Source: Yersinia bercovieri ATCC 43970
GTDB taxonomy: Bacteria > Pseudomonadota > Gammaproteobacteria > Enterobacterales > Enterobacteriaceae
Length of the DNA stretch: 64,000 nucleotides
NCBI RefSeq assembly: GCF_013282745.1
Contig: NZ_CP054044.1
Location: 2,356,001 to 2,420,000, forward strand
Direction of reading: 5' to 3'
Below the pieces are notes generated by a model. It searched no databases. It had not been told where the DNA came from and saw only the letters and a program-made list of their open reading frames with translations. Within the stretch, counting starts at the first letter, position 1; each line of letters starts with the position of its first letter. The position numbers were made by a program, and so were the translations under genes. Of this stretch, positions 1-9,048 are shown piece by piece.

Positions 1-2
1 AA

Positions 3-338
3 GTCTCTTCGCCGCAGGTGGAGATTCAGGCACTCAGTGGTGGCAATCAGCAAAAAGTGGTGATTGGGCGCTCATTACTTACCAGTCCGAACATTTTGCT
101 GCTGGATGAGCCGACACGGGGTATTGATGTCGGCGCAAAAGCAGATGTGTTTGAAATGATGGTGAAACTCTCTGAGCAGGGGATCTGCATTCTGTTTTCC
201 ACCTCAGATCTGAAAGAGATCATGGCGGTATCTGACCGCATTCTGGTGATGTCGAACGGCAAACTGACCGCGAATGTTTCTCGTCAGTCGGCCAATGAGT
301 CGGCATTGGTTACGGCAAGCGCACAAGGGTTTGAATGA
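3..338 (+). CDS. sugar ABC transporter ATP-binding protein, C-terminal part (partial)
   Basis: This is the 3' end of an ATPase gene that begins before the window. The first readable codons run straight into the ABC signature LSGGNQQKV, followed by the Walker B region LLLDEPTRGIDVGAK. These are typical of the second nucleotide-binding domain of RbsA/MglA/XylG-type duplicated sugar importers of the CUT2 family. It would drive ATP-dependent pentose or hexose uptake at the inner membrane. Its stop codon overlaps the start of the permease gene (ATGATG at 335), showing translational coupling. The substrate-binding protein gene is not visible and probably lies upstream. The substrate cannot be read from this fragment. 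Confidence 0.9.
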   Translation, partial: VSSPQVEIQALSGGNQQKVVIGRSLLTSPNILLLDEPTRGIDVGAKADVFEMMVKLSEQGICILFSTSDLKEIMAVSDRILVMSNGKLTANVSRQSANESALVTASAQGFE

Positions 339-1429
339 TGAAAGCAACAACTGGCACTGCGTTGGCGAGTCACCAGCCCGGTGGCGCGTCTTGGTCACGG
401 GAAAATATGCTGCTGCTTCTGCTCAAGATGCGCACCTTTATTGCCCTGTTCCTGATTCTGGGTTTCTTCTCCGTGATGGTTCCGGGATTTTTGGCGACCG
501 GTAGCTTGATCATTATGGTGAAGCACATTGCAATCAATGCCTTCCTCGCCTTGGGCATCACCTTCGTCATTATCACCGCCGGTATCGACCTCTCTATCGG
601 TGCAACTTTGGGCCTGTGCGGCATGATTGCTGGCTGGATGATCACCCAAGGTATTGTTTTACCGATGTTTGGTATTGCCATCTTCCCCAGTGTTTGGGTT
701 GTGGTTCCGGTGGTATTGGCTATTGGTGCACTGATAGGCGCGCTCAATGGCTGGATTATCACCCGCTATAACGTCGCGCCCTTTATCTGCACCCTCGGCA
801 CCATGTATGTGGTACGCGGTGCGGCGATGTTGATTTCCGGCGGCGAAACCTTCCCGGGTTTACAAGGGAATCCGCAACTGGGGAATACCGGCTTTGACCT
901 ACTGGGTTCCGGCACGCTACTGGGGTTGCCGATTGCCATCTGGATTATGTTTATTCTGGCGTTAGTGATTGCTTATGTGGCACGTCGCCTGCCTTTTGGC
1001 CGCCATGTTTACGCCATTGGTGATAACGAGCGGGCCGCAGAGCTCTCCGGCGTCAAAGTTCGGCAGGTCAAAGTCTGGGTCTACACCATCTCTGGTTTCT
1101 GCGCTGCCATTGCCGGGATCATCGTCTCTGCTCAACTGGTGGCGAGCCATCCCGCGAATGGCAGTGGCTTTGAGATGAATGCCATCGCCGCTGTGGTATT
1201 GGGCGGAACCTCTCTGGCCGGGGGCCGGGGCACCATTCTCGGGACATTAATTGGCGCATTTGTTATCGGTATTTTGGCCGACGGGCTGGTGATGATGGGG
1301 GTCAGTGAATTCTGGCAAATGGTCATCAAAGGTATCGTGATTATTGTGGCGGTCATTATCGACCAAATGCAAAACCGGATGCAGCACAAAGCGGCGATAG
1401 TCTCGCAAAAATCTAGCGTCAATAGATAG
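335..1429 (+). CDS. sugar ABC transporter permease (RbsC-like, CUT2 family)
   Basis: A 364-residue, very hydrophobic protein of the BPD_transp_2 family, which includes RbsC, AraH and XylH. It has a hydrophilic N-terminal stretch of about 30 residues and then about eight to ten membrane segments. The conserved block ALGITFVIITAGIDLSIGA near residues 67-85 and the AVVLGGTSLAGGRGT loop near 285-299, which contacts the ATPase, are both clear. It forms the membrane channel for the partner ATPase, with which its start codon overlaps. About 180 bp without a gene separate it from the transketolase genes, but all point the same way and probably form one regulon. Substrate unknown; a pentose is likely from the context. 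Confidence 0.93.
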   Translation: MMKATTGTALASHQPGGASWSRENMLLLLLKMRTFIALFLILGFFSVMVPGFLATGSLIIMVKHIAINAFLALGITFVIITAGIDLSIGATLGLCGMIAGWMITQGIVLPMFGIAIFPSVWVVVPVVLAIGALIGALNGWIITRYNVAPFICTLGTMYVVRGAAMLISGGETFPGLQGNPQLGNTGFDLLGSGTLLGLPIAIWIMFILALVIAYVARRLPFGRHVYAIGDNERAAELSGVKVRQVKVWVYTISGFCAAIAGIIVSAQLVASHPANGSGFEMNAIAAVVLGGTSLAGGRGTILGTLIGAFVIGILADGLVMMGVSEFWQMVIKGIVIIVAVIIDQMQNRMQHKAAIVSQKSSVNR

Positions 1430-1548
1430 CAGCACCTATCACCGGCCGACGGGCGATATCGACCTGTGGGCCACAGAACAGTGAAGATGTCATGCCGGAG
1501 GGCGTTTTCCGGACAGGCTTGATGAGAGCTATTTTTTAGCACTATCAG

Positions 1549-1560
1549 GAATAAATATTC
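1549..1560. promoter_or_regulatory. palindrome GAATA-AA-TATTC upstream of the transketolase genes
   Basis: A perfect 12-bp palindrome sits about 50 bp before the first transketolase gene. Its GAATAAA half also occurs in an inverted repeat upstream of the SorC-type regulator (7385-7404). It may be an operator for that regulator. This rests only on the shared motif. Confidence 0.3.
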
Positions 1561-1611
1561 GGTAATGAGTAAAAATTCATTGGCGGATAAAAATTAAAGA
1601 GAGGTAATGTC

Positions 1612-2442
1612 ATGAATCCGTATTCATTGTCAGTCGATGAGTTGGTGAAAAAGGCGCGTGCTATCCGCCGCCGGATAGTCCTGCTTAATGCGAATAGCCC
1701 GGCAGGGGGGCATACCGGTGCTGATCTTTCGCAGGTAGAGATTCTGACCGCACTCTATTTTCGCCTCCTTAATTGCGCACCAGATCGCACCACTGATCCT
1801 GAGCGCGATATCTACGTGCAATCTAAAGGCCACGCGGTGGGCGGTTATTACTGCTGCCTGGCCGAGGCCGGCTATTTTCCCGAAGCTTGGTTGGCGACCT
1901 ATCAACATGCGAACTCCCATCTACCGGGCCATCCGGTAAAACATAAAACGCCGGGTATTGAGCTAAATACCGGTGCTTTGGGCCATGGCTTGCCGGTCGC
2001 GGTGGGGATTGCGCTGGCGGCAAAACGTGCCAACAGCAAACGTCGGGTCTTTGTTTTGACTGGTGATGGTGAACTGGCGGAGGGGAGCAACTGGGAGGCC
2101 GCGCTAGTGGCTGCTCACTACCAACTAGATAACCTGATAATCATCAACGATAAAAATAAACTCCAGCTGGCAGGAACCACTAAATCAATCATGAACACTG
2201 ATCCGCTGGCGGATAAGTGGCAGGCATTTGGCCTACAAGTCACTGAATGTCGTGGCAATGATATGCAATCGGTGGTGGAAACCCTGGAGGGGCTGCAACA
2301 AAACGGCAAACCCAATGTGGTGATTGCTAACACCGAAAAAGGGGCCGGGATCTCCTTTATTCAAGGGCGTGTGGAGTGGCACCACCGGGTGCCAAAAGGT
2401 GCTGAAATTGATCTGGCACTGGAGGAATTAAATGATGAGTAA
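1612..2442 (+). CDS. transketolase, N-terminal (TPP pyrophosphate-binding) subunit
   Basis: A 276-residue protein equal to the first third of transketolase. It carries the SKGHA motif (about 71-75), GALGHGL (121-127) and the thiamine diphosphate/Mg motif GDG (151-153) with the distal Asn near 179. Housekeeping TktA is a single chain of about 660 residues. Split transketolases of this kind are usual in catabolic clusters and work as a pair with the following gene, whose start overlaps this stop. The RBS agagagg lies just before the ATG. Within the cluster it probably moves a two-carbon ketol unit from a phosphorylated ketose. One candidate activity is apulose-4-phosphate transketolase subunit A, which is inferred from the context only. 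Confidence 0.92.
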   Translation: MNPYSLSVDELVKKARAIRRRIVLLNANSPAGGHTGADLSQVEILTALYFRLLNCAPDRTTDPERDIYVQSKGHAVGGYYCCLAEAGYFPEAWLATYQHANSHLPGHPVKHKTPGIELNTGALGHGLPVAVGIALAAKRANSKRRVFVLTGDGELAEGSNWEAALVAAHYQLDNLIIINDKNKLQLAGTTKSIMNTDPLADKWQAFGLQVTECRGNDMQSVVETLEGLQQNGKPNVVIANTEKGAGISFIQGRVEWHHRVPKGAEIDLALEELNDE

Positions 2443-3379
2443 CGCAGAACATTTGGCTTCAGTGATGGTTGAGCAGTTTATTAACGCGGTGGATAACGGC
2501 GTGGATCTGGTGCCAGTAGTGGCAGACTCCACCTCGACGGCCAAAATCGGGCCATTTATGACCCGCTTTCCTGATCGGGTGGTGAATGTCGGTATTGCCG
2601 AGCAGGCGATGGTCGGCACGGCGGTGGGTCTATCCATGGGCGGCAAAGTAGCGGTGACCTGTAATGCCGCGCCATTCCTGATTTCGCGCTCCAACGAACA
2701 GCTCAAAATTGATGTTTGCTACAACAACAGCAATGTAAAACTGTTTGGCCTCAATTCAGGTGCCAGTTATGGGCCGCTGGCCAGTACCCACCACTGTATC
2801 GACGACATTTCTATCTTGCGCGGCTTTGGCAATATCGAAATCTATGCGCCCTCAGACCCAGAAGAGTGCCGCCAGATAATCGATTATGCCCTGGCCCATC
2901 AAGGGCCGGTCTATATCCGTCTCGATGGTAAATCTTTACCGCAACTACATGATGAGCACTACCAATTTATCCCCGGCCAGATTGATGTTTTACAGCAAGG
3001 GCAGGATATTGCTCTGGTAGCAATGGGTTCTACAGTGCATGAGGCTGTTAGTGCCGCGGCAGTGTTGGCGGATAACCAGGTTTCTGCTGCGGTGGTCAAT
3101 GTTTCTTCGATTCGTCCGTGTGATACTCAACAACTGTTAACCATCCTCAAAAACAGCCAGCGGGTGATTACCATCGAAGAACACAATATTAATGGCGGTG
3201 TGGGCAGTCTGGTGGCTGAAGTGCTGGCTGAAGCGGGTTGTGCTATTCCGCTGGTTAGACTCGGTATTCCCGATGGCGGTTATGCGATTGCTGCCGATAG
3301 AGCAGAGATGCGTGCCTATCATGGCTTTGATACGGCAGGCATTGTGGCTCGTGCGCTGCGGTTTTGCCGAGGAGAGTAA
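2432..3379 (+). CDS. transketolase, C-terminal (pyrimidine-binding) subunit
   Basis: A 315-residue partner of the preceding gene, overlapping it by 11 bp. It holds the pyrimidine-binding domain and the C-terminal transketolase domain. The catalytic Glu that activates the thiamine aminopyrimidine is in VGIAEQAMVG (Glu about 57). Two adjacent ATGs (2432 and 2435) can serve as start. Alone it would be inactive because it lacks the pyrophosphate-binding GDG domain. The pair resembles the two-subunit enzymes of sugar catabolic operons more than DXP synthase, which is one chain and sits elsewhere. Substrate not determined. Confidence 0.92.
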   Translation: MMSNAEHLASVMVEQFINAVDNGVDLVPVVADSTSTAKIGPFMTRFPDRVVNVGIAEQAMVGTAVGLSMGGKVAVTCNAAPFLISRSNEQLKIDVCYNNSNVKLFGLNSGASYGPLASTHHCIDDISILRGFGNIEIYAPSDPEECRQIIDYALAHQGPVYIRLDGKSLPQLHDEHYQFIPGQIDVLQQGQDIALVAMGSTVHEAVSAAAVLADNQVSAAVVNVSSIRPCDTQQLLTILKNSQRVITIEEHNINGGVGSLVAEVLAEAGCAIPLVRLGIPDGGYAIAADRAEMRAYHGFDTAGIVARALRFCRGE

Positions 3380-3381
3380 CT

Positions 3382-4893
3382 ATGCTAACGCCGAGCAGGT
3401 CGGCGGTGTCGACGCCGATTATTTTGGCTATTGATGAAGGCACCACCAATGCTAAAGCTATTGCGGTGGATATGGCAGGACAGATTCTGGCTAAGTCCTC
3501 GCAGCCATTACAGCTGGAGCACCCAAAGCCCGGCTGGGCGGAGCAAGATCCGCTAGCAATCTGGCAGGCGGTTTCTCTGGCGATTGAAGGCTGCCTGAGT
3601 CAATTGGTTGGCGCGCGCGTTGCGGGTATTGCTATCAGCAACCAGCGCGAATCGGTGCTGATTTGGGAACGAGCAACCGGCAACCCACTGACGCAAGTGG
3701 TTAGTTGGCAGTGCCGGCGTTCTGAGACTTTCTGCCAGACCCTGAGTCAGTTGCCGGAAGCGGCCATGATTGCAGAGCGCACCGGATTGCAGATTGATCC
3801 CCTGTTCCCCGCGGCTAAAGTCCACGGTCTGTTAGCGCAGATCCCACGGGGCGTTGAACGGGCGGCTCACGGCAAGTTGTGTGTCGGCACTATTGATTGT
3901 TGGTTAACCTGGCAACTCACTGGCGGTCAAAGCTTCTCTACCGATTTCTCCAATGCGGCGCGCACTCAGCTGTTTAATATCCATTCGGGGCAGTGGGACC
4001 CTGATCTGTTGGCGCTATTTGGTATCCCTAGCCTCTGCCTACCGGCGGTCTTACCCTCGGCGGCTATCCACGGACACACTGGCAATACCGGTATTATCGG
4101 CTTGTCACCGGGTGTGCCAATTGTGGCGCAAATTGGTGATTCACATGCCGCGCTCTATGGGCAGGGCGGTGACCGCGCCGGTGAAATCAAAGCCACCTAC
4201 GGCACTGGCTCCTCTCTAATGACTACCGTGAAACAGGCCGTGACACAGAGCAATGGCTTGAGCACCACTATTGCCTGGCATGACGGCGAATTACGTTACG
4301 CCCTCGAAGGCAATATCACCCATACCGGCTCAGGTGTGGCGTGGGTTTCACGCATGTTGGGCATCACTGATTTAGCTCGCCTGACCGAAATGGCGCAGAG
4401 CCAACCAGGTAACCAGGGGGTCTATTTCGTCCCCGCACTTTCCGGGTTAGGTGCACCTTATTGGGACAGTCAGGCGCGGGGGCTATTTTGTGGTTTGACC
4501 GATGCGACGACACCGGCAGTACTGGCTCGCGCAGGATTGGAGTCGATCGCTTACCAAATCGCGGATGTCTTTTTTGCCATGGAACGGGCGGGTAATCATC
4601 GCCTTGAACAGCTACGGGTGGATGGTGGCGCGACCAGCAATCACTGGCTGATGCAATTTCAAGCTGACTTGTTGCAACGCACTTTGATCCGCAATCACAC
4701 CGCAGAAGTGTCGGCGTTGGGGGCGGCTTATTTAGGCGGGAAAACCCTTGGCTGGTGGCAGGATAGCCAGCAACTTGCGGCGCTACCCCGTGAAGTGGAG
4801 TACATCGAACCGCGCGCTCAAAGTGCGGAGATGCAAGATAACTATCGCCTCTGGCAAGCGGCCATCGCGCGTGCGCGTTTTCAGCCGAAATAA
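3382..4893 (+). CDS. FGGY-family carbohydrate kinase
   Basis: ATP-dependent sugar kinase of 503 residues. The N-terminal phosphate-binding loop LAIDEGTTNAKA (about 15-26) and the C-terminal FGGY domain (GGATSNHWLMQFQADLL and the following AEVSALGAAYLGG) are both present. Family members phosphorylate glycerol, xylulose, ribulose, fuculose and similar ketoses. I chose the ATG at 3382 because a good RBS (aggagag, 3371-3376) precedes it; a TTG at 3364 would extend the protein inside the upstream gene. It probably phosphorylates the ketose made by the neighbouring isomerase before transketolase cleavage. The real substrate is unknown. Confidence 0.92.
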   Translation: MLTPSRSAVSTPIILAIDEGTTNAKAIAVDMAGQILAKSSQPLQLEHPKPGWAEQDPLAIWQAVSLAIEGCLSQLVGARVAGIAISNQRESVLIWERATGNPLTQVVSWQCRRSETFCQTLSQLPEAAMIAERTGLQIDPLFPAAKVHGLLAQIPRGVERAAHGKLCVGTIDCWLTWQLTGGQSFSTDFSNAARTQLFNIHSGQWDPDLLALFGIPSLCLPAVLPSAAIHGHTGNTGIIGLSPGVPIVAQIGDSHAALYGQGGDRAGEIKATYGTGSSLMTTVKQAVTQSNGLSTTIAWHDGELRYALEGNITHTGSGVAWVSRMLGITDLARLTEMAQSQPGNQGVYFVPALSGLGAPYWDSQARGLFCGLTDATTPAVLARAGLESIAYQIADVFFAMERAGNHRLEQLRVDGGATSNHWLMQFQADLLQRTLIRNHTAEVSALGAAYLGGKTLGWWQDSQQLAALPREVEYIEPRAQSAEMQDNYRLWQAAIARARFQPK

Positions 4894-4913
4894 CCCACAC
4901 TAGGAGTAAGTAT

Positions 4914-6335
4914 ATGTCAGCAATACCTCGTAAGTTAACTTTCGCGGTGATTATCGGCAACCGGGGTTTCTTCCCAAGCTATCTGGTCGCCGACGCGCGC
5001 CGTGATGCACAGGCGCTGTTCGATAGATTGGGCATCAACATCATTATGCTCAATGAAGAGCAAACGCCCCTGGGTGGGGTAGAGAATTGGCGTGATGCCA
5101 AAGTGTGTGCCGAGTTGTTCCGTAAACACAGCGAAGAGATCCACGGTGTAGTGGTTATTCTGCCCAACTTTGGCGATGAAAAAAGTGTCTCCGATGCTAT
5201 CCGCCTGTCGGGCCTGAAAGTGCCGGTACTGGTGCAGGCCGAAGAAGATGCGCTGGACAAAATGGGGCTGGCGACCCGTCGTGACAGTTTCTGCGGTAAA
5301 ATCTCGCTATGTAATAACCTGCGTCAATACGGCATTCCATTCACTTTGACCAGACAGCATGTGTGCAGCCTGAACAGCGAAATATTTAGCCATGACGTAG
5401 AGCAATTTGTGCAATTGTGCCGCGTGGTTCACGCCATGAAACGGGTGCGTGTGGGGGCTATCGGTGCTCGCCCGACTAACTTTAATACTGTGCGCTACAG
5501 TGAAAAATTATTAGAGAATTTGGGGATTACGGTTGAAACCCTCGATTTATCTGAGGTGTTCTTCCGCGTCGCTAACCTCAGTGATAATGATATCCGCGTG
5601 GGTGAAAAACTGGCGTTATTAAAAGCCAATGGCGACACCAGCGCTATCCCGCAAGATAAGCTGCATAAAATGGCGAAGCTGTTCGTGGTTATCAGCGAAT
5701 GGATCATCGCCAATGATATTGATACCACCGCCATGCAGTGCTGGACTTCGCTGCAACAGAATCTGGGGATCAACGTCTGCTCCATTATGAGTGTGATGTC
5801 GGGGCAACTGATGCCAAGCGCCTGTGAAGTGGATGTAATGGGGGCGCTATCGATGTACGCGCTGGCCAGCTGTTCGCTGTCACCAGCATCTATTGCCGAC
5901 TGGAATAACAACTTTGGCGCTGAACGCGATAAATGCGTGCTGTTCCATTGTGGCAACTTTGCGAGCGAAAGTCTGGAAAGCTCAACCATGGGTACCGCAG
6001 ATATTATCGGGACAACCGTTGGCTGTGAGAATACATGTGGTGCCGTTCATGGCCGCATGAAGTCTGGGCCATTAACCTATTTTCGCCTCTCTTCCGATGA
6101 TTTTACTGGGCAAGTGCGGGCGTATGTGGGAGAAGGCCGCTCTGTCAGTGATGAGTTGGATACCGTTGGCTGCCGCGCGGTGGTGGAGGTTCCACAACTG
6201 GAAAGCTTACTCACGCATATCTGCAACAACGGTTTCGAACACCATGTGGCGATGAACCATTCAGCCACAGCTCAAGTGCTGCAAGAAGCATTCAGTAAAT
6301 ATCTGGGTGTTGATTGCTATTGGCATGGGAAATAG
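4914..6335 (+). CDS. L-fucose/L-arabinose isomerase family protein
   Basis: A 473-residue protein that begins AVIIGNRGFFPSYLV, the opening beta-alpha unit usual in fucose-isomerase-like proteins. It is shorter than classical FucI (about 590). Members convert aldoses to ketoses using Mn. It is the last gene of the catabolic run, 20 bp after the kinase and preceded by the RBS taggag. In this context it should supply the ketose for the kinase. Some members of this family have no proven isomerase activity, so the reaction is an inference. Confidence 0.85.
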   Translation: MSAIPRKLTFAVIIGNRGFFPSYLVADARRDAQALFDRLGINIIMLNEEQTPLGGVENWRDAKVCAELFRKHSEEIHGVVVILPNFGDEKSVSDAIRLSGLKVPVLVQAEEDALDKMGLATRRDSFCGKISLCNNLRQYGIPFTLTRQHVCSLNSEIFSHDVEQFVQLCRVVHAMKRVRVGAIGARPTNFNTVRYSEKLLENLGITVETLDLSEVFFRVANLSDNDIRVGEKLALLKANGDTSAIPQDKLHKMAKLFVVISEWIIANDIDTTAMQCWTSLQQNLGINVCSIMSVMSGQLMPSACEVDVMGALSMYALASCSLSPASIADWNNNFGAERDKCVLFHCGNFASESLESSTMGTADIIGTTVGCENTCGAVHGRMKSGPLTYFRLSSDDFTGQVRAYVGEGRSVSDELDTVGCRAVVEVPQLESLLTHICNNGFEHHVAMNHSATAQVLQEAFSKYLGVDCYWHGK

Positions 6336-6374
6336 AGGTACTTCAAGCCGCGAACATGCGAAGTTTGAGTCATT

Positions 6375-6394
6375 CCGCACCCGAGAGGGTGCGG
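6375..6394. terminator. hairpin between the isomerase and the regulator genes
   Basis: Perfect 8-bp stem CCGCACCC-gaga-GGGTGCGG lies between two convergent genes. It lacks a clear T run on either side, so termination may be weak or Rho-assisted. Confidence 0.5.
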
Positions 6395-6406
6395 CTATTG
6401 AGGTCA

Positions 6407-7351
6407 TTACAGGAGTCTCTCAGCGGTTAAACGGTCAGTAATCAAGACATCAATATAGTTACCGGTCAGTGCACCACGAATAGCGGCACTTTTTCCGACG
6501 CCACCCGCCAGTGCCACTACCCGTGGGCAAGCACGTAATTGTGGCAGTGACATGCCAATTACCGGATCTTCTTCATCACTGAGTACGGCGTTTCCGGTGG
6601 CATCAAAATAGTGCAGACACAGATCGCCTACGGCACCACGTTCCGCCAGCAACTTCAGCATCTCTTCATGGTAATAGTTGCCGGAGTTTTTCAATAATTG
6701 CGATGGCTCCAAATCACCAATCCCCACTAATGCCAAATCAACTTCAGCAAATTTATTCACTACGTCGGCGACTTCGCCGCTGGATATCAAACGGGCACGA
6801 TCTTCAGTGGATCGCTCAATACTCTGTGCTGGCAACAAGTAGGCCGGACAATTCAAAATATTTGCCAAAGCTTGGGTTAACAATGTGGCCTGCACGTTGC
6901 CGTTGGGGCCGACCCCACCCAACAGCTGAATAACACCGCTGGTTTTGATGTTCAGCGGATGGAGATTGTCCACCATCGCGCGGATAGTGCTGCTCCATGA
7001 GGAGATACCGACCATATCATTTGGGCGAATACTGGTTTGCATATAGTGAGCAGCAGCAGAGCCGATAGCCTGCTTTAACTGGGCTGGATTGGCGTCATCT
7101 GCAACGTCAACCACTATGGCCTGGTCGATACCATAGTGTTTTTGAATCTGTGATTCGATACCAATAAACATATTGGCGGGCTGGATAACGCTGATTTTAA
7201 CCACCCCCTCCTTGACGCAACGGGTTATCGCACGGGACACGAATGACTGAGACAAATGCAGGCTGTCAGCAATCTCAGATTGCTTCATGCCCTCGGTGTA
7301 ATACAGCGTGGCTATTTTCACCAACAACCGTTGTTCATCTTGTCTCGACAT
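6407..7351 (-). CDS. SorC/DeoR-type sugar-binding transcriptional regulator
   Basis: A 314-residue regulator with an N-terminal helix-turn-helix (EGMKQSEIADSLHLSQSFVSR, about 20-40) and a C-terminal SorC sugar-binding domain that resembles sugar-phosphate isomerases (VALAGGVGKSAAIRGAL near the end). Such proteins sense a phosphorylated sugar and control a nearby operon. It is convergent with the isomerase gene and is the obvious regulator of the transport and catabolic genes to its left. An inverted repeat with GAATAAA halves lies 35-55 bp before its start, suggesting autoregulation. Confidence 0.9.
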   Translation of the reverse strand: MSRQDEQRLLVKIATLYYTEGMKQSEIADSLHLSQSFVSRAITRCVKEGVVKISVIQPANMFIGIESQIQKHYGIDQAIVVDVADDANPAQLKQAIGSAAAHYMQTSIRPNDMVGISSWSSTIRAMVDNLHPLNIKTSGVIQLLGGVGPNGNVQATLLTQALANILNCPAYLLPAQSIERSTEDRARLISSGEVADVVNKFAEVDLALVGIGDLEPSQLLKNSGNYYHEEMLKLLAERGAVGDLCLHYFDATGNAVLSDEEDPVIGMSLPQLRACPRVVALAGGVGKSAAIRGALTGNYIDVLITDRLTAERLL

Positions 7352-7384
7352 GGTTCCATCCCGCTAAATACCTGAGTTGGTATT

Positions 7385-7404
7385 TTTATTCAAAGCCGAA
7401 TAAA
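7385..7404. promoter_or_regulatory. inverted repeat TTTATTC-N6-GAATAAA upstream of the SorC-type gene
   Basis: A perfect 7-bp inverted repeat with a 6-bp spacer stands just upstream of the regulator start. Its half-site recurs at 1549-1560, before the transketolase genes. It is a plausible operator; there is no proof from sequence alone. Confidence 0.35.
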
Positions 7405-7501
7405 TAACAAGCAGTACCGAATTCTCACGTTTTTTTGTATTTATAGCCATTAAGGCTCTACACCGACCAATAGTGGATAGTGGTGATTACCGTTATCCGC
7501 A

Positions 7502-8821
7502 TTATGGTTCAGGTTCCTGCTCTTTATGCGCAGTGGCGACTTCGGGTTGATCGGGCGGTGGCATGATGTCGTGAATCATCTGCTCATCAAAACTGGGGTT
7601 TAACGCAGGAGATAGCGGCGAACTCACCAGACTATCGGGTATCGCCATATGTGGCAGCGGTGCATCATTAACGAATTCGTCTTGATCCTGCTTAACGGTT
7701 CTGCTGAGTGCTATCAAACCCAGACCACAGAGCGAGAAGAACGCATACAGAATATTGCCACCCAGTGGCGCAATCAGCGCACCCACGGCAAGTGGCCCGA
7801 TACTGGCACCAACACCGAATGACATCAGTAAACAGGCAGCCAGTGACACTCGTCGCTCGGGGGCAATCAGATCATTTGCTAACGCAACCACTAGTGGATA
7901 AAGGGTAAACTGCAACATACTGACGATAAAGCCCAGACTTAGTAATAAATGGAACGAAATATGGGGTACCAATGCCAGAGGTAGGGCCGTTAATGCCAGT
8001 AATAATGCGTTAATTCTGATCAATAGCGTACGGTTATAGCGATCTGACAACCAACTGAGTGGCAGTTGTGCCACTAAACCGGCAAAAATAGAGAGTGCCA
8101 TAAACAGCCCGGTCTGTTGCGTTGATAGCGATTGCAGGCTGGCATAGACCGGCGCTAACCCATAAAACGAACCGACAATCATGCCAATGACCAAGGTTGA
8201 TGCCAGTATCTTGGGGATCGAGTGGATAAAGAATTTTAGCTCCATAGGGGCCGGAGACATCTGCTGGGCGTTACTGCGTGTGGTTAGTGCTACAGGGACC
8301 AGGCAGAGGGCAAAAAATAGCGCGATAATCATTAGGGTGCTCAAACCTAGCTCAGGTTGGAACATTAGCACCACTTGACCTAGCGCCATACCGGCATAGG
8401 TCGCAGCCATATAAAAACCAAACACAGTGCCGCGCTGATTAGACTCTGCCTGATCATTCAGCCAACTTTCCAGAACCATGAACTGGCACATCATGCAGAG
8501 GCCGATAATCAAGCGCAAAACCACCCAGGCGGGGATGTATTCAGTCAGTCCATGACTTAACACGGCGGCGGTGATAATACCGGCACAAGCCACATAAGCG
8601 CGAATATGCCCTACGCGGGCAATCAGGAAGTGACCGACCTTGCCGCCGATAACCAAACCAATATAGTTGGCAGCAATGATTGCCCCAATTAATGCCCCTG
8701 ATACATGGATGGCGGTCAAACGCAGCGAGATATAGGTGGTCAGTAAACCAGAGCCAAGTAACATCAAAACGGTTGCGCTATAAAGCGGGAAGAAGGCGTT
8801 AAGAATTTTTTTCACTGTCAC
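7502..8821 (-). CDS. MFS transporter, YcaD-like
   Basis: A 439-residue major facilitator protein with twelve predicted membrane helices up to about residue 385 and then a polar, Pro/Asp/Glu-rich tail of about 55 residues. The start (FFPLYSATVLMLLGSGLLTTY) and the WLSDRYNR loop in the central region match the YcaD group of drug or metabolite transporters. The substrate is unknown. It is a separate unit, 150 bp from the SorC-type regulator on the same strand and divergent from pncC. It does not obviously belong to the sugar locus, since the ABC importer already covers uptake there. Confidence 0.88.
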   Translation of the reverse strand: MTVKKILNAFFPLYSATVLMLLGSGLLTTYISLRLTAIHVSGALIGAIIAANYIGLVIGGKVGHFLIARVGHIRAYVACAGIITAAVLSHGLTEYIPAWVVLRLIIGLCMMCQFMVLESWLNDQAESNQRGTVFGFYMAATYAGMALGQVVLMFQPELGLSTLMIIALFFALCLVPVALTTRSNAQQMSPAPMELKFFIHSIPKILASTLVIGMIVGSFYGLAPVYASLQSLSTQQTGLFMALSIFAGLVAQLPLSWLSDRYNRTLLIRINALLLALTALPLALVPHISFHLLLSLGFIVSMLQFTLYPLVVALANDLIAPERRVSLAACLLMSFGVGASIGPLAVGALIAPLGGNILYAFFSLCGLGLIALSRTVKQDQDEFVNDAPLPHMAIPDSLVSSPLSPALNPSFDEQMIHDIMPPPDQPEVATAHKEQEPEP

Positions 8822-9048
8822 GTCCTTTGTTCATCATCCCGGAAAAATGACCGGCACCACAGATGCCGCCAACTGAATCTCTTTGTTTCGATACTAACAG
8901 CTGAGTCTCTGAGGTAAAGCTTTGTACGGGAAAGTGCTTTTTTTCATTTCACCCTGCGAACTGTTTCGCATAACTGACAGCTGTTGTCGATTCGAGCCAA
9001 AGAAGTGCTACTATCGGCGGCGAAGAGTTAATGACTGTGGGGGCAACA

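Noticed and set aside
1430..1611. Terminator or small gene between the permease and transketolase genes
   Set aside because: Only short imperfect hairpins without a T run; no credible reading frame.
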